NCBI GenBank assembly: GCA_001599815.1
Contig: BCIA01000001.1
Span: forward strand, 6,530,978-6,594,977
Reading direction: 5' to 3'
DNA: 64,000 bases
From: Furcasterigmium furcatum
Taxonomy: Eukaryota; Ascomycota; Sordariomycetes; Glomerellales; Plectosphaerellaceae
Numbering within the stretch: the first letter of the stretch is position 1; the number at the start of each line of letters is the position of its first letter. A model generated the notes under the pieces. The model saw only the letters and a list, made by a program, of their open reading frames with translations. It searched no databases and had not been told where the DNA came from. The translations under genes were made by a program, and so were the position numbers. Below are positions 32,037 to 42,709 of this stretch, one piece after another.

Positions 32037-33167
32037 ATGGTTCGATTCGGGATCAACACTGCCTGCCACGCTCTGGCGTTGGTGACTGCTGCTTCGGCTG
32101 CACCATTTCAAGTGACACCGCGCCAGGCGGCGAACCCATTCCAGACGACGCCCATCACCGACTTCGCCGAGCCGTGGTCTCTGGCCTTCCTGCCCGATGA
32201 GCGTATCCTCGTCACCGAGAAGAACGGCAACCTGCGTCTCGTCGATCCGTCCACCAGTACCAAGGGCTCAATCACCGGTGTCCCTCCCGTCCGCTACGGT
32301 GGCCAGGGTGGACTGGGCGACGTCGTCCTTCACCCGCAGTTTGCCGAGAACAACCTGGTATACATCAGCTACGCCGAGCCGGGCGAGGGCACCACATCAG
32401 GTGCCGCTGTTGCGCGTGCCAGGCTCGTGCTGAACAACGACACCGGCGGCGCGCTGGAGGACCTCGAGGTCGTCTGGCGCCAGTCGCCCAAGGCCGCCGG
32501 CAGCGGTCACTTCGCCCACCGTATCCTGTTCGGCGCCAACTCGACGCTGTGGATTTCCTCCGGCGACAGGCAGCTGCTCGACCCTGCGCAGGATCTGTCG
32601 AACAACCTCGGCAAGATTCTCCGCTTGAATGATGACGGGTCGATCCCCGATGGCAACCCGTTCGCCGACCAGGGCGGTGTCGCGGCCGAGGTGTGGGCGC
32701 TGGGCATCCGAAACCCGCTGGGCTTCGACTTTGACGACGAAGGCCGTCTCTGGGAGGTCGAGATGGGACCGGCGGGCGGCGACGAGCTGAACCTGATCGA
32801 GCCGGCCGGCAACTATGGGTGGCCCGTCGTGTCCGAGGGCAACCACTACGACGGAGCGCCCATCCCCAACCACGACACACGCCCCGAGTTCATTGCTCCT
32901 AAAGAGTTCTGGGTTCCCGTGATCTCCCCCGCCAGCATGGTCATCTACAAGGGCGACCTGTTCCCCGACTGGAAGGGCAATGTCATCATCAGCGGCCTCG
33001 GCGCGCTGGGCCTGGTGCGCGTGGAGATTTCCGGCGAGTCGGCGGAGGAGGCTCAGCGCTACCCGATGGGCCGGCGTATGCGCTGTGTCCGGGAGAGCCC
33101 GGACGGCACGCTGTGGACGCTGGAGGACGGCGCTGGCGGGCGACTCCTCAAGCTGACGCCTGCTTAA
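32037..33167 (+). CDS. Secreted PQQ-type sugar dehydrogenase-like protein (GSDH family), 376 aa
   Basis: Six-bladed beta-propeller of the glucose/sorbosone dehydrogenase family, whose bacterial members (YliI/Asd type) oxidise aldose sugars with PQQ. Intronless; signal peptide at about 1-20 ending TAASAAP. Family motifs are WSLAFLPDERILVTEKNGNL, GGQGGLGDVVLHPQF, a histidine in GSGHFAHRILFG, then WALGIRNPLGFDFD and GPAGGDELNLIEPAGNYGWP. The last two are hallmark cofactor/calcium-binding loops. In fungi the cofactor is uncertain. Length is normal for the family and the frame is free of disruption; GC content is high and even. No neighbouring sugar gene gives context. Confidence 0.88.
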   Translation: MVRFGINTACHALALVTAASAAPFQVTPRQAANPFQTTPITDFAEPWSLAFLPDERILVTEKNGNLRLVDPSTSTKGSITGVPPVRYGGQGGLGDVVLHPQFAENNLVYISYAEPGEGTTSGAAVARARLVLNNDTGGALEDLEVVWRQSPKAAGSGHFAHRILFGANSTLWISSGDRQLLDPAQDLSNNLGKILRLNDDGSIPDGNPFADQGGVAAEVWALGIRNPLGFDFDDEGRLWEVEMGPAGGDELNLIEPAGNYGWPVVSEGNHYDGAPIPNHDTRPEFIAPKEFWVPVISPASMVIYKGDLFPDWKGNVIISGLGALGLVRVEISGESAEEAQRYPMGRRMRCVRESPDGTLWTLEDGAGGRLLKLTPA

Positions 33168-34302
33168 ATCCCGTGGGGCTTCGGAGTTGGGGTTTCGAGC
33201 TGTGTTGAGTGAAAGCGTGTTGTTTAGGGTTGCGTTGAAGTCTTGCCATATTCACGTAGGAATGTACTCATCAATCTTGCAAAGGACCCCGTGTTTCTCG
33301 TTCCTGGTTGACCCTCCGAGCTGACCCTTGGAGTGCGAGTATGGGTGTCGGAGTGCGCGGGATGCGGTGGGTTGAGGGGCAAAGCAGTTGACGAAAGGCC
33401 CATGAGAAGTGGGAAGCTTGGAAGTATCAGAAAGTCCGCCGGTGCCGTCGACATGGATCCCCTGCTCGAGAACGGTGGCCTGGGTGGCTCTTCACGCGCG
33501 CACGATCGAGCCACCCCAGGCTACATTTAACCTCTAACTACGACTAGTACTCTCCGGTACATGGGCAACAGGGCAGGAGCATGAGGATTCGCATTGATTA
33601 CAGCAATATTACAGGCTACTAGAGCAAGATTGTTGGTGAGCTTCCGGGCCCTCGTTCCCCTGAATGCTGCCCCTGAATTACCCCTGAGTGGAGATGCGGG
33701 GAATTGACGCCAGACAGCGGCACCTTCGGACGGAAAGAGGTCGCGGGCCGTCCAGCGGGAAGCTTACAGGAGGTACATCGGCAACTAGAAGTGCCGTATG
33801 GAGGACAAGTTCCCCGGGGAGCTCCGTCGCCACATTCATGGACTTCATCACAGACATCCAGAGCCTTGCCCGTGACAGGTACCTGACCTTCAGTAACTCA
33901 CCTAAGAGAAGGGGTGTATAACCAGTAGAGTGCAAGATCATTCTCTTCGTGGAATTGTCTTGTTGTAAAGAAACGCCTAGGGCACAGTAGCTGGAATTCC
34001 TTCCTCAGGACGTGCAGATATCCGAGTCACTACTTTCACCATTACAATGACGACCAGAGCAAGGGGAGCAAGAAGAACACTCTCTTCCGACATCATGACA
34101 TTTGCGCTCTAGACAAGCTTCTGTCATGTTTCAAAGTCATCTGTATTGGTGTGCACGTTGATACAGCTGAGCTCCCACCGTGGCCCTCACATATTGACAC
34201 ACTCAGTCACATTGAGGCACAACTCAAATCAAATTTGACCGGCAATCAGCCACATAGACCCTGCTGTGCTATTCGTCACGATTTTCTTCTGCCAATACTC
34301 TC
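33168..34302. other. Intergenic, no gene seen
   Basis: Between the 3' ends of the sugar dehydrogenase-like gene and the minus-strand aminopeptidase. Short frames are present without support. Confidence 0.4.
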
Positions 34303-35831
34303 TCAGATAATGTCGTGGTCGCAGAGCTTGTTGGGAACAGCGGTGGCATCGTGCTCGTGCAGCGACGCCGGGTCAACGACCCGCCTCACGGCCCCGACAG
34401 TCGAGTTGCTCTTGGGGATCAGCTCCGCGCCGTCGATGGCGAGGACGCTCAGGGCGTGGGCGGCGGCCAGGGCGTTGCGGTACAGCGTCTCGGGGACCGG
34501 GTTGGTGATGTTGTCGCAGGCCTGGTGGTAGCAGGGGTCCTGCGCGACGCCCGTGCCGGTGAACAGGCCGCCGACGGGCTTGTTGATGACCTGCTGGAAG
34601 GGGACGTAGTCGGTGCCGCCGGTGAGGCCGATGGGGGTGGTCTCGAGGCCCTGGGCCTCGAGGGCCGTCACGAGCAGGTCCTCGATGACCTCGGAGCCGG
34701 GAGCGCCGCCGGGGCCGACCCTGTCGCCGGTGCCGTCGAAGACGCCGTAGAAGCCGCGCGCGACCATGTCGAAGTTGACGTAGGCGAGGAGGTTGTCGGT
34801 CTCGGTCGAGGTCAGGTTGTTGACGAAGAAGCGCGAGCCCCAGAGGCCGTTCTCCTCGGCACCCCACCAGCCGAAGCGGACCTTGAGGTTCGTGGAGAAG
34901 TGCTGCAGGCCCTTGGCCAGCTCGAGGATCAGCGTGGAGCCGGATCCGTCGTCGTTGATGCCCGGGCCGGCCTGGACGGAGTCGAGATGCGCGCCGAGCA
35001 TGAGCAGGTTGGTCTCGTCGCCGCCCTTGGTCTCGGCGAAGACGTTCTGCGTGTAGCGCTCCTCGATGATCTGGACAATCTTGACGGCTGCCTCGACGGT
35101 CTCGCCTGCTTCGAGGCGGGCCTTGAGGGCGAGGCCGGGCGCCTGGTCGATCAGGGCGGCCGGGGCGTAGTCGGGGCTCGGGTTGGAGAGCGAGCCGCCA
35201 GTCAGCTGCGCGGGGCCGTTGTTGTAGATCAGGACGGCGGCGGCGCCCGCAGCGGCAGCGGGCCTAAGCTTTCCAGCGAAGGTGGTTCCGTCGGGGCAGA
35301 GGCCTCGCTCCACGAGGACGATCTTGCCCTCCGCGTCGATGTCGGCGTAGTTGGCGACGTCGCAGCCTGCCTCGCCCTCGGGCCCGTTCACGAGCTCGCG
35401 GGTGATGCCCTCTTCGTCGGTGCTGGGCGTGTAGGTCAATGCAACCGTGCGGAGGGCCTCGCCGTCGACGACGGCTTCCTGGGCCGTGGTCAAAGTGAAC
35501 AGAGCGGGGAAGTCCTGCTTCCAGGCCGTGAAGCCCTTCAGCTTGGACACCTCCTCGAAGATGAAGTCGACGGAAGCTTCGTAGCCCGGAAGGCCGAAGG
35601 CGCGGTTTCCGCCGTTGGCATACGCGATGTCGTTGAGAACGTGCAGGTTGTGCATCAACCTGGGGAGCGAGGTCAGCGCACGGGTGGCCACTGGGGCGGT
35701 CGGGGCGGAGCTCACGCATCTTCTGTCAAGAGCTCCTGGAGCTTCTCGGACTCGACAGGAGGCCTGCAGTCTTTGGCTGCGGCCAGAGTGGCCAGGGCCG
35801 CGAGAATGACGGGCGCAGGAGAGGTCTTCAT
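34303..35831 (-). CDS. Secreted M28 leucine aminopeptidase with PA domain (490 aa)
   Basis: Extracellular zinc exopeptidase removing N-terminal residues. Exon 1 is 35831-35716 (signal peptide MKTSPAPVILAALATLAAA and start of pro-region), exon 2 35659-34303; the junction codon is GC|G. A protease-associated domain insert lies at roughly residues 120-240 (ALIDQAPG, VLIYNNGPAQLTGG). The catalytic half has LGAHLDSVQAGPGINDDGSG (zinc-ligand His/Asp), GWWGAEENGLWGS (Glu-Glu base and ligand) and FDMVARG. GGTDYVPFQ and the late CYHQACDN supply the remaining family residues. Closest recalled type is the secreted leucine aminopeptidase of aspergilli and dermatophytes. It supplies free amino acids from peptides; the PTR2 transporter elsewhere in the window would take up the rest. 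Confidence 0.93.
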
Positions 35832-38021
35832 CTTTTCAATTGTTGTACGTTGGGAGTCGCCGACACAGAAGGGCCTGAACTCCGCCGCGTGGAAGCGGAG
35901 GAGTCGCGCATTTATCTAGGTTTTCCCGGACGCATTTTTGTGCAACAGCTTCCTGCGGACATGGCGCGATCGGCGGGCCGTCTTGCGGCAGAAGAGCTGG
36001 TGGCAGCGGTCTGGATCGAACTGTTGTTAGGGACCTGCTTTATGAGGAAGGTCACATTGCGAGTCGAGCTTCCAAAGCCGATAAGTTAAGTCAGGATCCC
36101 GTGCGACCCCGCGCTCTGGGTCGGCCGACTTGCCGAGTCGGTGGCATGACAGGTGATCGACACATCGGTACCCTGGTATTCACCTCAAACTGCCTCAATG
36201 GGAGTAAGTAAGCCAACTGGGCCGCGATCGTGCCAGTGTGCCGCGTCCGTGGCGGTCCATGTTGATGCCGTGCAAGGCAAGAAAGGAAGCTAGGGTATCG
36301 ATTTCGCCCCCACTTCATGTGATATTTCATCCAGATCCTCCTCTCTTGCTCCAGCACCCAAGCTCAACTTCACACTCAAAACACATCGAGTTGAGGGGAA
36401 ATCATTACCAGTGTCGTCTACCAGTACAAATCCCGAAATTTCACTGGATGTAATGTAATGACATGGCCCCCGATACTTTCCAGCGCTCGCTGTAGAAACC
36501 CTACTCACAGACCCTATCTTCCTAAGTCTCCCAGTCCCCAACACGACCAGACTCAGAGATATCTCCCGCCCACCCTGGATGTCGCGCGACCGGGCGATAA
36601 GTGAGCGATTGTAATGTGGGGCGAAAGGCATAACACTGCACCTTCGCCGCTTTGCCGTATCGATCACATTGATCACTTAGTTGCGGATGCCGGAGTCTGG
36701 TCAGGACTGGAGGCCAGGCCGCCCAGCTCTCCTTAGCAGACATTCAGGAGGCGAAAATGAGGAGCAAAAAATGTCAAAAGTAGGCATAGAAGTTCAACGA
36801 TGGCTATTTGGTTTTATGAGATACCGTCCGGCGCATTGTGATGTTAGTCGACGGGCATACCCCGGATCACAACCTTGAACGCTGGAGGCAAGTCCTGCAG
36901 AAGTGGGAGCGTTCTCGTGACATGATGTTGCCTCGTATCATGAATCAGGTAAATCGTCCCTTATATATGACTGTCACTAGATTGCTCATGGGAATACACA
37001 CATGTAGTACTCGTAATTCTTCGAGCAGTCCACTACTTACGGCATGTGACCTGTGGTGGGGCTGTGCACGTCGACCCTCTCACTGACACCGTTTATTGAT
37101 AGCGGCAGAGCTACTCTTCATTCGGGGTGTTGAAATGCTCCCTAGCTCACGAGGATAGGTTCCCTCTGATAATACTGGACACCAATGGGGAAAGGGGCAG
37201 TGATGCTGCCGGTGCGGGGTGAGTCTGCCTGATGCTTGTCTTGGACAGCCCTCCTCACGCCGACATATCACTACGAGACATGGGGGCTGAGTTTCATCCG
37301 AAGGTTGGACTGGTTGTCATAGTCTCTGAACTGGCTAGATCTTATCTCTCGTGATGGGAGGTTGCAAAGTCTATCGTAATTTAGGTGTGGCCGGACTGAT
37401 CTAAGCACTTACAAGTAGCCACGCGAGATGGCAGCGCCCAAGTAGCTGCGCGTCTCGGGCAAAAAACACGTCACCCGAATTTCCCCAAGTTGGCGAGTTG
37501 GATAGCCGACTGCGGCGTCCAGATGGTGGTCTCGTTGGCCTGCCGCCTGGCTGGATACAATGGAATCCAGCACAGCTAACCCCGACGGAACACCCATTTG
37601 AGACAACATGAAGGCTGCTTCATCAACTTTGGACGATTGACCAGATGACAACATCTCAACTCGTACTTGGGCTATTCTCAGTGAAGAGAGCCAGGCAGCG
37701 CTGCAATGGCCGCCGGTGATTGGGCAAACGATGCAGCCTCCTTCAGCCCTCGACCGCCCCTAGCGTCGGGATAGCACCAGCCACGCCACATACACGGTAC
37801 ATGACTTCCCGATAGGGCTGAACGGCTGGCGGGATCTTTTAATAGTCTGAGCTTCGGAGATGGCGGGGAAGCAGAAGCCGCTCTGTGGCAGCGCAGCACT
37901 ACTGCCTGGATGGTTGGACGCCTCGGCTGATGCTGGGGCTGCCCGAAAACTCACGCTCACGATGGCTTCATGTCTGTGAGGCGCAGTCCATTGTATGAGC
38001 TTCCCTAGAGAGCTCAAGATG
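35832..38021. other. Intergenic, 2.2 kb without a supported gene
   Basis: Includes the aminopeptidase promoter on its left side. Open frames are short and motif-free. Confidence 0.4.
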
Positions 38022-38027
38022 TATAAA
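38022..38027 (+). promoter_or_regulatory. TATA box candidate
   Basis: TATAAA in GATGTATAAAGATGG, 168 bp before the ATG at 38195 and followed by a T/C-rich leader. It fits the promoter of the secreted cysteine-rich protein. Confidence 0.55.
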
Positions 38028-38194
38028 GATGGTGTCATTTCGCCTGGAAATTTCTCCTTTTCTCTTATCTCATCACACACTCTCAACCAAGCCTTTTCCT
38101 ACGACTTTCCTAGTATCGGTTTCCTAAGAACACTCGCTGTCCGGCTTTTCTCAAATCTTGGTATCATTCACTTTATTCCTCCCCAACCGCCACC

Positions 38195-38842
38195 ATGAAA
38201 ACCTTCACCATCGTCGCCCTCTTCCTCTCCTCCGTCCTCGCCTTCCCCCAGTCCCCCGAGGCCAACAACGGCACCGAGAGCGCCCCCTACACTCCTCCTC
38301 CCCCCAGCTACGGCGTCTGCACGCCCGCCACCTACCAGTGCCGCCAGAACGCCGACCGCTCCTGGGGCTGGGACGTGTGCGACGTCGGCTCCAACTGGGT
38401 CAACGGCGGTAACTGCGCGCCCACCGACATCTGCGTCTTCAACAGCCTCAACGGGTCCCCCTACTGCGTCCCGGCCCCGAGCCCCGGCGGCCCCGGTGGC
38501 AACCCCGGCGAGTGCACCCCCGGCAAGACGCGCTGCAGCAAGAGCGGCGGCCGCTGGGTCACGCAGAGGTGCACCGGCTCCGGGAGCTGGGTGCGCGAGT
38601 CCCGCTGCCGCCAGGACGAGACGTGCACGTACGGCATCTACTCCGGCACAGCGTACTGCGTCCGCAACGTCGACGCGAGGGTCTGCAGGCCCGGCACGTA
38701 CCAGTGCGCTCATAACCCGGCCAAGGGCGGCTGGGGGTGGGAGGTCTGCGCTGTCGAGGGCAAATGGGTCTGGGGCGGCCAGTGTGCTGCTGGGGAGACT
38801 TGCTCTTTCAACACCCTGAACGGGTCTCCCTACTGCATCTGA
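38195..38842 (+). CDS. Secreted protein with three six-cysteine repeats (215 aa)
   Basis: Signal peptide MKTFTIVALFLSSVLA, short Pro-rich spacer, then three related modules of about 50 residues. Modules 1 and 3 share CxPxTYQC, W-GWxVC, WVxGGxCA and FNxLNGSPYC; module 2 (CTPGKTRC, RWVTQRC, YSGTAYC) is more diverged. A Pro/Gly linker (PAPSPGGPGGNPGEC) separates modules 1 and 2. Each module keeps six cysteines, suggesting three disulfides. CxPGTYxC modules occur in ascomycete secreted proteins, but I do not know a proven function; glycan binding or effector activity are guesses. The frame is intronless, has very high GC third positions and a clear TATA box and T/C-rich leader upstream. Confidence 0.8.
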   Translation: MKTFTIVALFLSSVLAFPQSPEANNGTESAPYTPPPPSYGVCTPATYQCRQNADRSWGWDVCDVGSNWVNGGNCAPTDICVFNSLNGSPYCVPAPSPGGPGGNPGECTPGKTRCSKSGGRWVTQRCTGSGSWVRESRCRQDETCTYGIYSGTAYCVRNVDARVCRPGTYQCAHNPAKGGWGWEVCAVEGKWVWGGQCAAGETCSFNTLNGSPYCI

Positions 38843-39323
38843 GGAGTCAGCGGGGGCTGGGAGAGAGTTGAGGGGGTCTGGAGGTTCAGTTTGCCAGCAC
38901 GGGTGATGGGCGGGAGGATTAATGATTTGGGACACGAGTACACGACGACGCTCCCGCATGAGCATTTGATACCAGCACTGTCCTTACGAGAAGCTTCTGT
39001 GGGACTATTCCTAGACATAGCTCATAGCACAGACACTCCTTCAGAGCAAGAAACTACTATGGCTTGCATTTTAATCATGATTGCTTCGGCATTACGTCTA
39101 GTCGTTTGCTCCAAAATCGGGGTATGTGCAGGATAGTAGTAAGGACTGAGGTGCAAAATGCCCAGATCAAACGCACCGAAGGTATCAAACAACGAGCCCA
39201 AATATATTACACCGCGCGGATATCAACGATCGCGTGCGGTTGGGCACGTTCACAGCCACGCCAACTCCAACCGAGGCATCCTAAGCCAGAAACCCCCATA
39301 TGGGATGAACACAATGGACTTCG
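38843..39323. other. Intergenic, convergent 3' ends
   Basis: Lies between two convergent secreted-protein genes; no extra gene is supported. Confidence 0.45.
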
Positions 39324-40640
39324 TCATAGCCAGACGAATGCGATGCTGGCAACGGTCAGGGCCAGTGCCGACATGCAGAGTCCAACCACGGCACCGGTGT
39401 TGTCCGGAGGAGGTCCGCCGCCTCCACGCGGCGTGTCCACGTTGGGAGGCGAATCCACGTTCGGGGGCGAGTCGTCGTTCGAGGGCGGGTCGTCTTGGGT
39501 GTTGCGTCCGCCGGACGTCGCCTGGCTGAATGAGAGCGAGCACCCCGTGCCCATGGAGAGGGTGTCTCCATCCGCGTTGGTGACGGACATGGCGGGGCAG
39601 CTGAAGCCGCGGCTGGAGATGAGCCTGTTCGTGACGGTCGTGACGCTGACCGAGGTGACCGTGACGGTGTTGATGGAGGTCGTCGTCAATGTCGTCCAGG
39701 GCGCGCAGTTCTGGCGCGCGTCGAGCAGGGCGGCCTTCGGGGGCGATGTCTCGAGGGCGGCCTCGGCGGCCCGCGCCCTCACGGGGGCTGCCGTCGTCTG
39801 GGCGGGCGAGAACTTCATCCCGCAGTCGGTGCGGAGCTCGAGGGTGTCGCCGTATTCGTTGGTCGCGGTCACGGGGACGCACCTGAACGTGGGCGCGTTG
39901 CCGGTAGGCGCGACGCTGGTCACCGTGGTGTAGTAGATCCTCGTCGTCCGCGACCAGGTGCTGGTCGCGGTCCTGGTCACCGCCGGGCAGAGCTCGCAGA
40001 TGCCGCCCGAGGCGCAGTAAGCAATGTCTCGGCAGCATTGCCTCTGGCAGCAGGTCGTGTCGGACTGGCACACGCCGTTCTCGCAGCACTTCTGCGTCCG
40101 CGGGTTGTAGCAGGAGCTGGATCCGCAGGGGATCGTGCCGGAGGGGCAGCATCTCCTGCCGCCGACACAGTCGTATCCGTGGGGACAGCTGCTCCCGTCG
40201 GCGCAGCAGATGTGCGTTGATGGGTTGAAGCAGGTTCCGACGCTGCACTGGCGAGGTGTTGCGTTCGGGCAGCACCTGCCGCCGCCGACGCACTGAGAAT
40301 TGGTGTAGCAGCATCTTCCGTTTCCGCACGAGTCTGTTCAGGTGCTGGTCAGCGACTTATTTCTCTCCATGGTCTGGTCCGAGGTCTGCTCTGTGGGCAA
40401 GCTGTCGCGGAACTTACAACTACCAGCCGGACATTGGCCCTGCCGTTTCATCAGAGCATTCAAAGCAATCTCTGCAGCATCTTCGGACTCGGTGAGATTC
40501 GCTGAGATCTGTCCAAGCAGCTCGTAGTTATTGTCGTTTGAGACGGCGTTGCTGAACGCGATGGCGAAGAGGTCGGCGTCAGGGACGGCGCAAAGGGCGC
40601 AGCTCGCCCAGATGGCGGCGAGGACCAGAACACCCTTCAT
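39324..40640 (-). CDS. GPI-anchored, granulin-like cysteine-rich surface protein (410 aa)
   Basis: Exon 1 is 40640-40418 (signal peptide MKGVLVLAAIWASCALCA, then a pro-region with KR near its end), exon 2 40333-39324; the 84-nt intron has GTAAGT, a GCTGACC branch and ACAG. After the pro-region comes a dense run of CC pairs: CGNGRCC, HICCADGSSCPHGYDC, RRCCPSG, QKCCENGVCQ, TCCQRQCC. Spacing recalls granulin/chitin-binding knots. Next are Thr/Ser-rich spacers of the YYTTVTSVAPT type, two short beta-rich segments, a Pro/Asp-rich repeat (SPPNVDSPPNVD) and a hydrophobic tail (GLCMSALALTVASIAFVWL) as in GPI attachment signals. Location at the wall or outer membrane is likely; function is unknown. 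Confidence 0.8.
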
Positions 40641-41756
40641 GGCGAAGCTCGAGGGAATCGGAGAGGCGACAAAGCTCACAAACAACCGGTATGTATCACG
40701 GGCGGGCGCGCGGAGACGGGAAAGGGACAGGAGCCCGGGACCGGCTCAAGCAGGCTGGGGTCTGGGAGCTAAATAATCGCACGAGGCTCGGCTGTGAGCC
40801 TCCTGTCGAAGCTTCGGCTGCTGGGCGTAAATTGCCATGCCGCCCTAATGCAGCTTTATCCTGTTGCTAGTGCCTGGACTGTGACCGAGGCTCGATTCGC
40901 AGGCTCGCGAGGCTCACAGCTGGTTGAATTAGGCCGATCTTACACCTCCTTCAACCTTGCAGGCCAGCCACAGGGCAGAACAGGACATGGGTCTCCATGC
41001 ACAGCCTTGTTTTGCCAAGAACTAGGGCGAGTCAAGCTGCCACGGGACGGTTGGGGGCGGTGAACTTGGGCAGACATCTCGGCAATGAGGGCAAACAACT
41101 TGATCGCCCTGAAAGACAGGGAGGCCGAAAACAATTGGGAGAAAAAGACCGTTCATGGAGAAGACCTTGCCTCAGAATGGCCCTGGCGCATAGTTCAAGG
41201 GCCCTGTGTCTGGTCAGGTCCTCTGTCTGGGTTGGGTCCGATGCCCAATATGCCGCAAACCCTGTTGCCCTGCACCGCGATCGCCGCCAGATCGCCAATC
41301 CCTCCGCACTTGAGCTTGGCAGCTGTGAGCTGGCTTGATCCGTGCACGCACAAGGTCCTCCCGGGATGTCCCTGGACGTGTCTGCCTATCAGCTGTATCC
41401 TTGTCTGATCTGCCAGGGAAACATGTGGGTCAAGCATTTCAAGCTGCGGGAATCGAGGAAGCCATCACCAAGCCGCAATCTGGTGGCGGCGGAAATGAAC
41501 CGCACACTACGTCACAGGGGGGGAGGCATTCACTGGTGGCGCGACAAGATCTGGAGCTGAGCGCGAGGTGCCGGGGATGGACACAGTAACTACGAGGGAC
41601 AGAGCTTGGTGGCTCTTCGGTCTGTGAGTCTGGCAAATACAAATCTGGGAGCGCTAGGCTTTGAATCCTGGATGCATGGACAGGCTCGAAGAACATTTTG
41701 CTTCAAGTCTCTAGTCGGCTATAGCAGAATAGTCTAGTTCCTCGCTGTAGTGTTTA
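40641..41756. other. Intergenic, no gene seen
   Basis: Contains the promoter of the GPI-anchored protein gene. No other exon is supported. Confidence 0.4.
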
Positions 41757-42040
41757 TCAGGTTGCGTCGTTAGGGTCTAGTACCATCGTCACTTCACGAA
41801 GATACCAGATCTTCGCCGCCGCCTCTTTAATGACCTTCTCGCATGCCTCCCCCCAGTCCACGAAGAAGTTCATGGCATCTGTAATCCTCTTTCGCGCAAC
41901 TGCATCATTGTCAATGGCGTCGTCGAGTGCCTTGCCCCCGTTCGCAAGATAATCAACATCTGCGGTTGCAAGGACACCGTTCCACGCCTTGCCCGCTAGC
42001 GGATCGGCAGCCGAAAGATTCTTGAGACGGCTAGGCGTCG
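41757..42040 (-). pseudogene. Unidentified C-terminal coding fragment
   Basis: A minus-strand frame ending at 41757 reads like the end of a real protein (AGKAWNGVLATADVDYL, KRITDAMNFFVDWGEACEKV, AAAKIWYLREVT). I do not recognise it. Its 5' side runs straight into the opposite-strand aldehyde dehydrogenase fragment at about 42040-42060, with no sign of its own start. It is probably a rearranged gene piece. Confidence 0.3.
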
Positions 42041-42045
42041 CGAGA

Positions 42046-42387
42046 AGAGCAGTTGTCACGGGCGTGACGTCGGAGATGGCTGTTGCGCGCGATGAGACCT
42101 TCGGTCCATTGGCACCGATCTTCAAGTTTGAAACTGTCGATGAGGTTATCAAGCAGGCCAACGACACTGAGCTCGGCCTCGCAGGGTACTTCTTCTCCAA
42201 CAGTGTGGAGACAATCTGGAAAGTGGCAGCTGCACTGGAAGTCGGTATGGTGGGCGTGAATACCGGAAAGACCAGTGCCGCGGAGGCCCCATTCGGAGGT
42301 ATCAAAGAGTCTGGGCTGGGGAAAGAGGGCAGCAAGTACGGGTTGGCGGAGTTCCAGATCCTCAAGAATATCACCCTCCATGTGTAG
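42046..42387 (+). pseudogene. 3' fragment of an aldehyde dehydrogenase (succinate-semialdehyde type)
   Basis: Encodes only the last roughly 115 residues of an NAD(P)-dependent aldehyde dehydrogenase: VVTGVTSEMAVARDETFGPLAP, NDTELGLAGYFFS, EVGMVGVNTGKTS and FGGIKESGLGKEGSKYG. These are the C-terminal family signatures, and VGMVGVNTG with the FGG..SGLG-REGSKYG block is typical of succinate-semialdehyde dehydrogenase. The region upstream encodes nothing of this family, so the catalytic cysteine and cofactor domain are missing. The reading frame itself is undamaged to its TAG, which argues for a recent truncation. In fungi this enzyme completes GABA use, in keeping with the nitrogen-metabolism regulator at 44.4 kb. 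Confidence 0.75.
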
Positions 42388-42709
42388 TACGATCGACAAC
42401 ACTTCAACAACTCAGGGCCAAAGCTACTGTCACGGGAACTCATACAACTCGAAGCATCAATGTGATCGTAATAAAGTGGATGGAGCTTGTTAAGTAGGCA
42501 AGTCATGCTTGACAACGACATCAACACTCGTGTTGAATCCTGCCAGAAAACCGGGCTCGGTGGCTTTCGCTCAGTTCACGCCTTGCTTTAGTATCCATGG
42601 AGACTCATGAGTTCGAACCACCCAAGGGAAATACTCTGCATAAGGTGAAGCAATGGATTAGATCCAAAAAGTTACATCTGCTTCCTGTCCCAATGAACGT
42701 TCTTGATAA

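Noticed and set aside
34315..35919. 534-codon open frame on the plus strand
   Set aside because: Antisense shadow of the M28 aminopeptidase; Val/Gly/Leu/Asp-rich composition is typical of reversed GC-rich codons.
42600..42680. tRNA-like GAGTTCGAACC sequence
   Set aside because: The flanking bases do not form a T stem or a seven-base acceptor stem.
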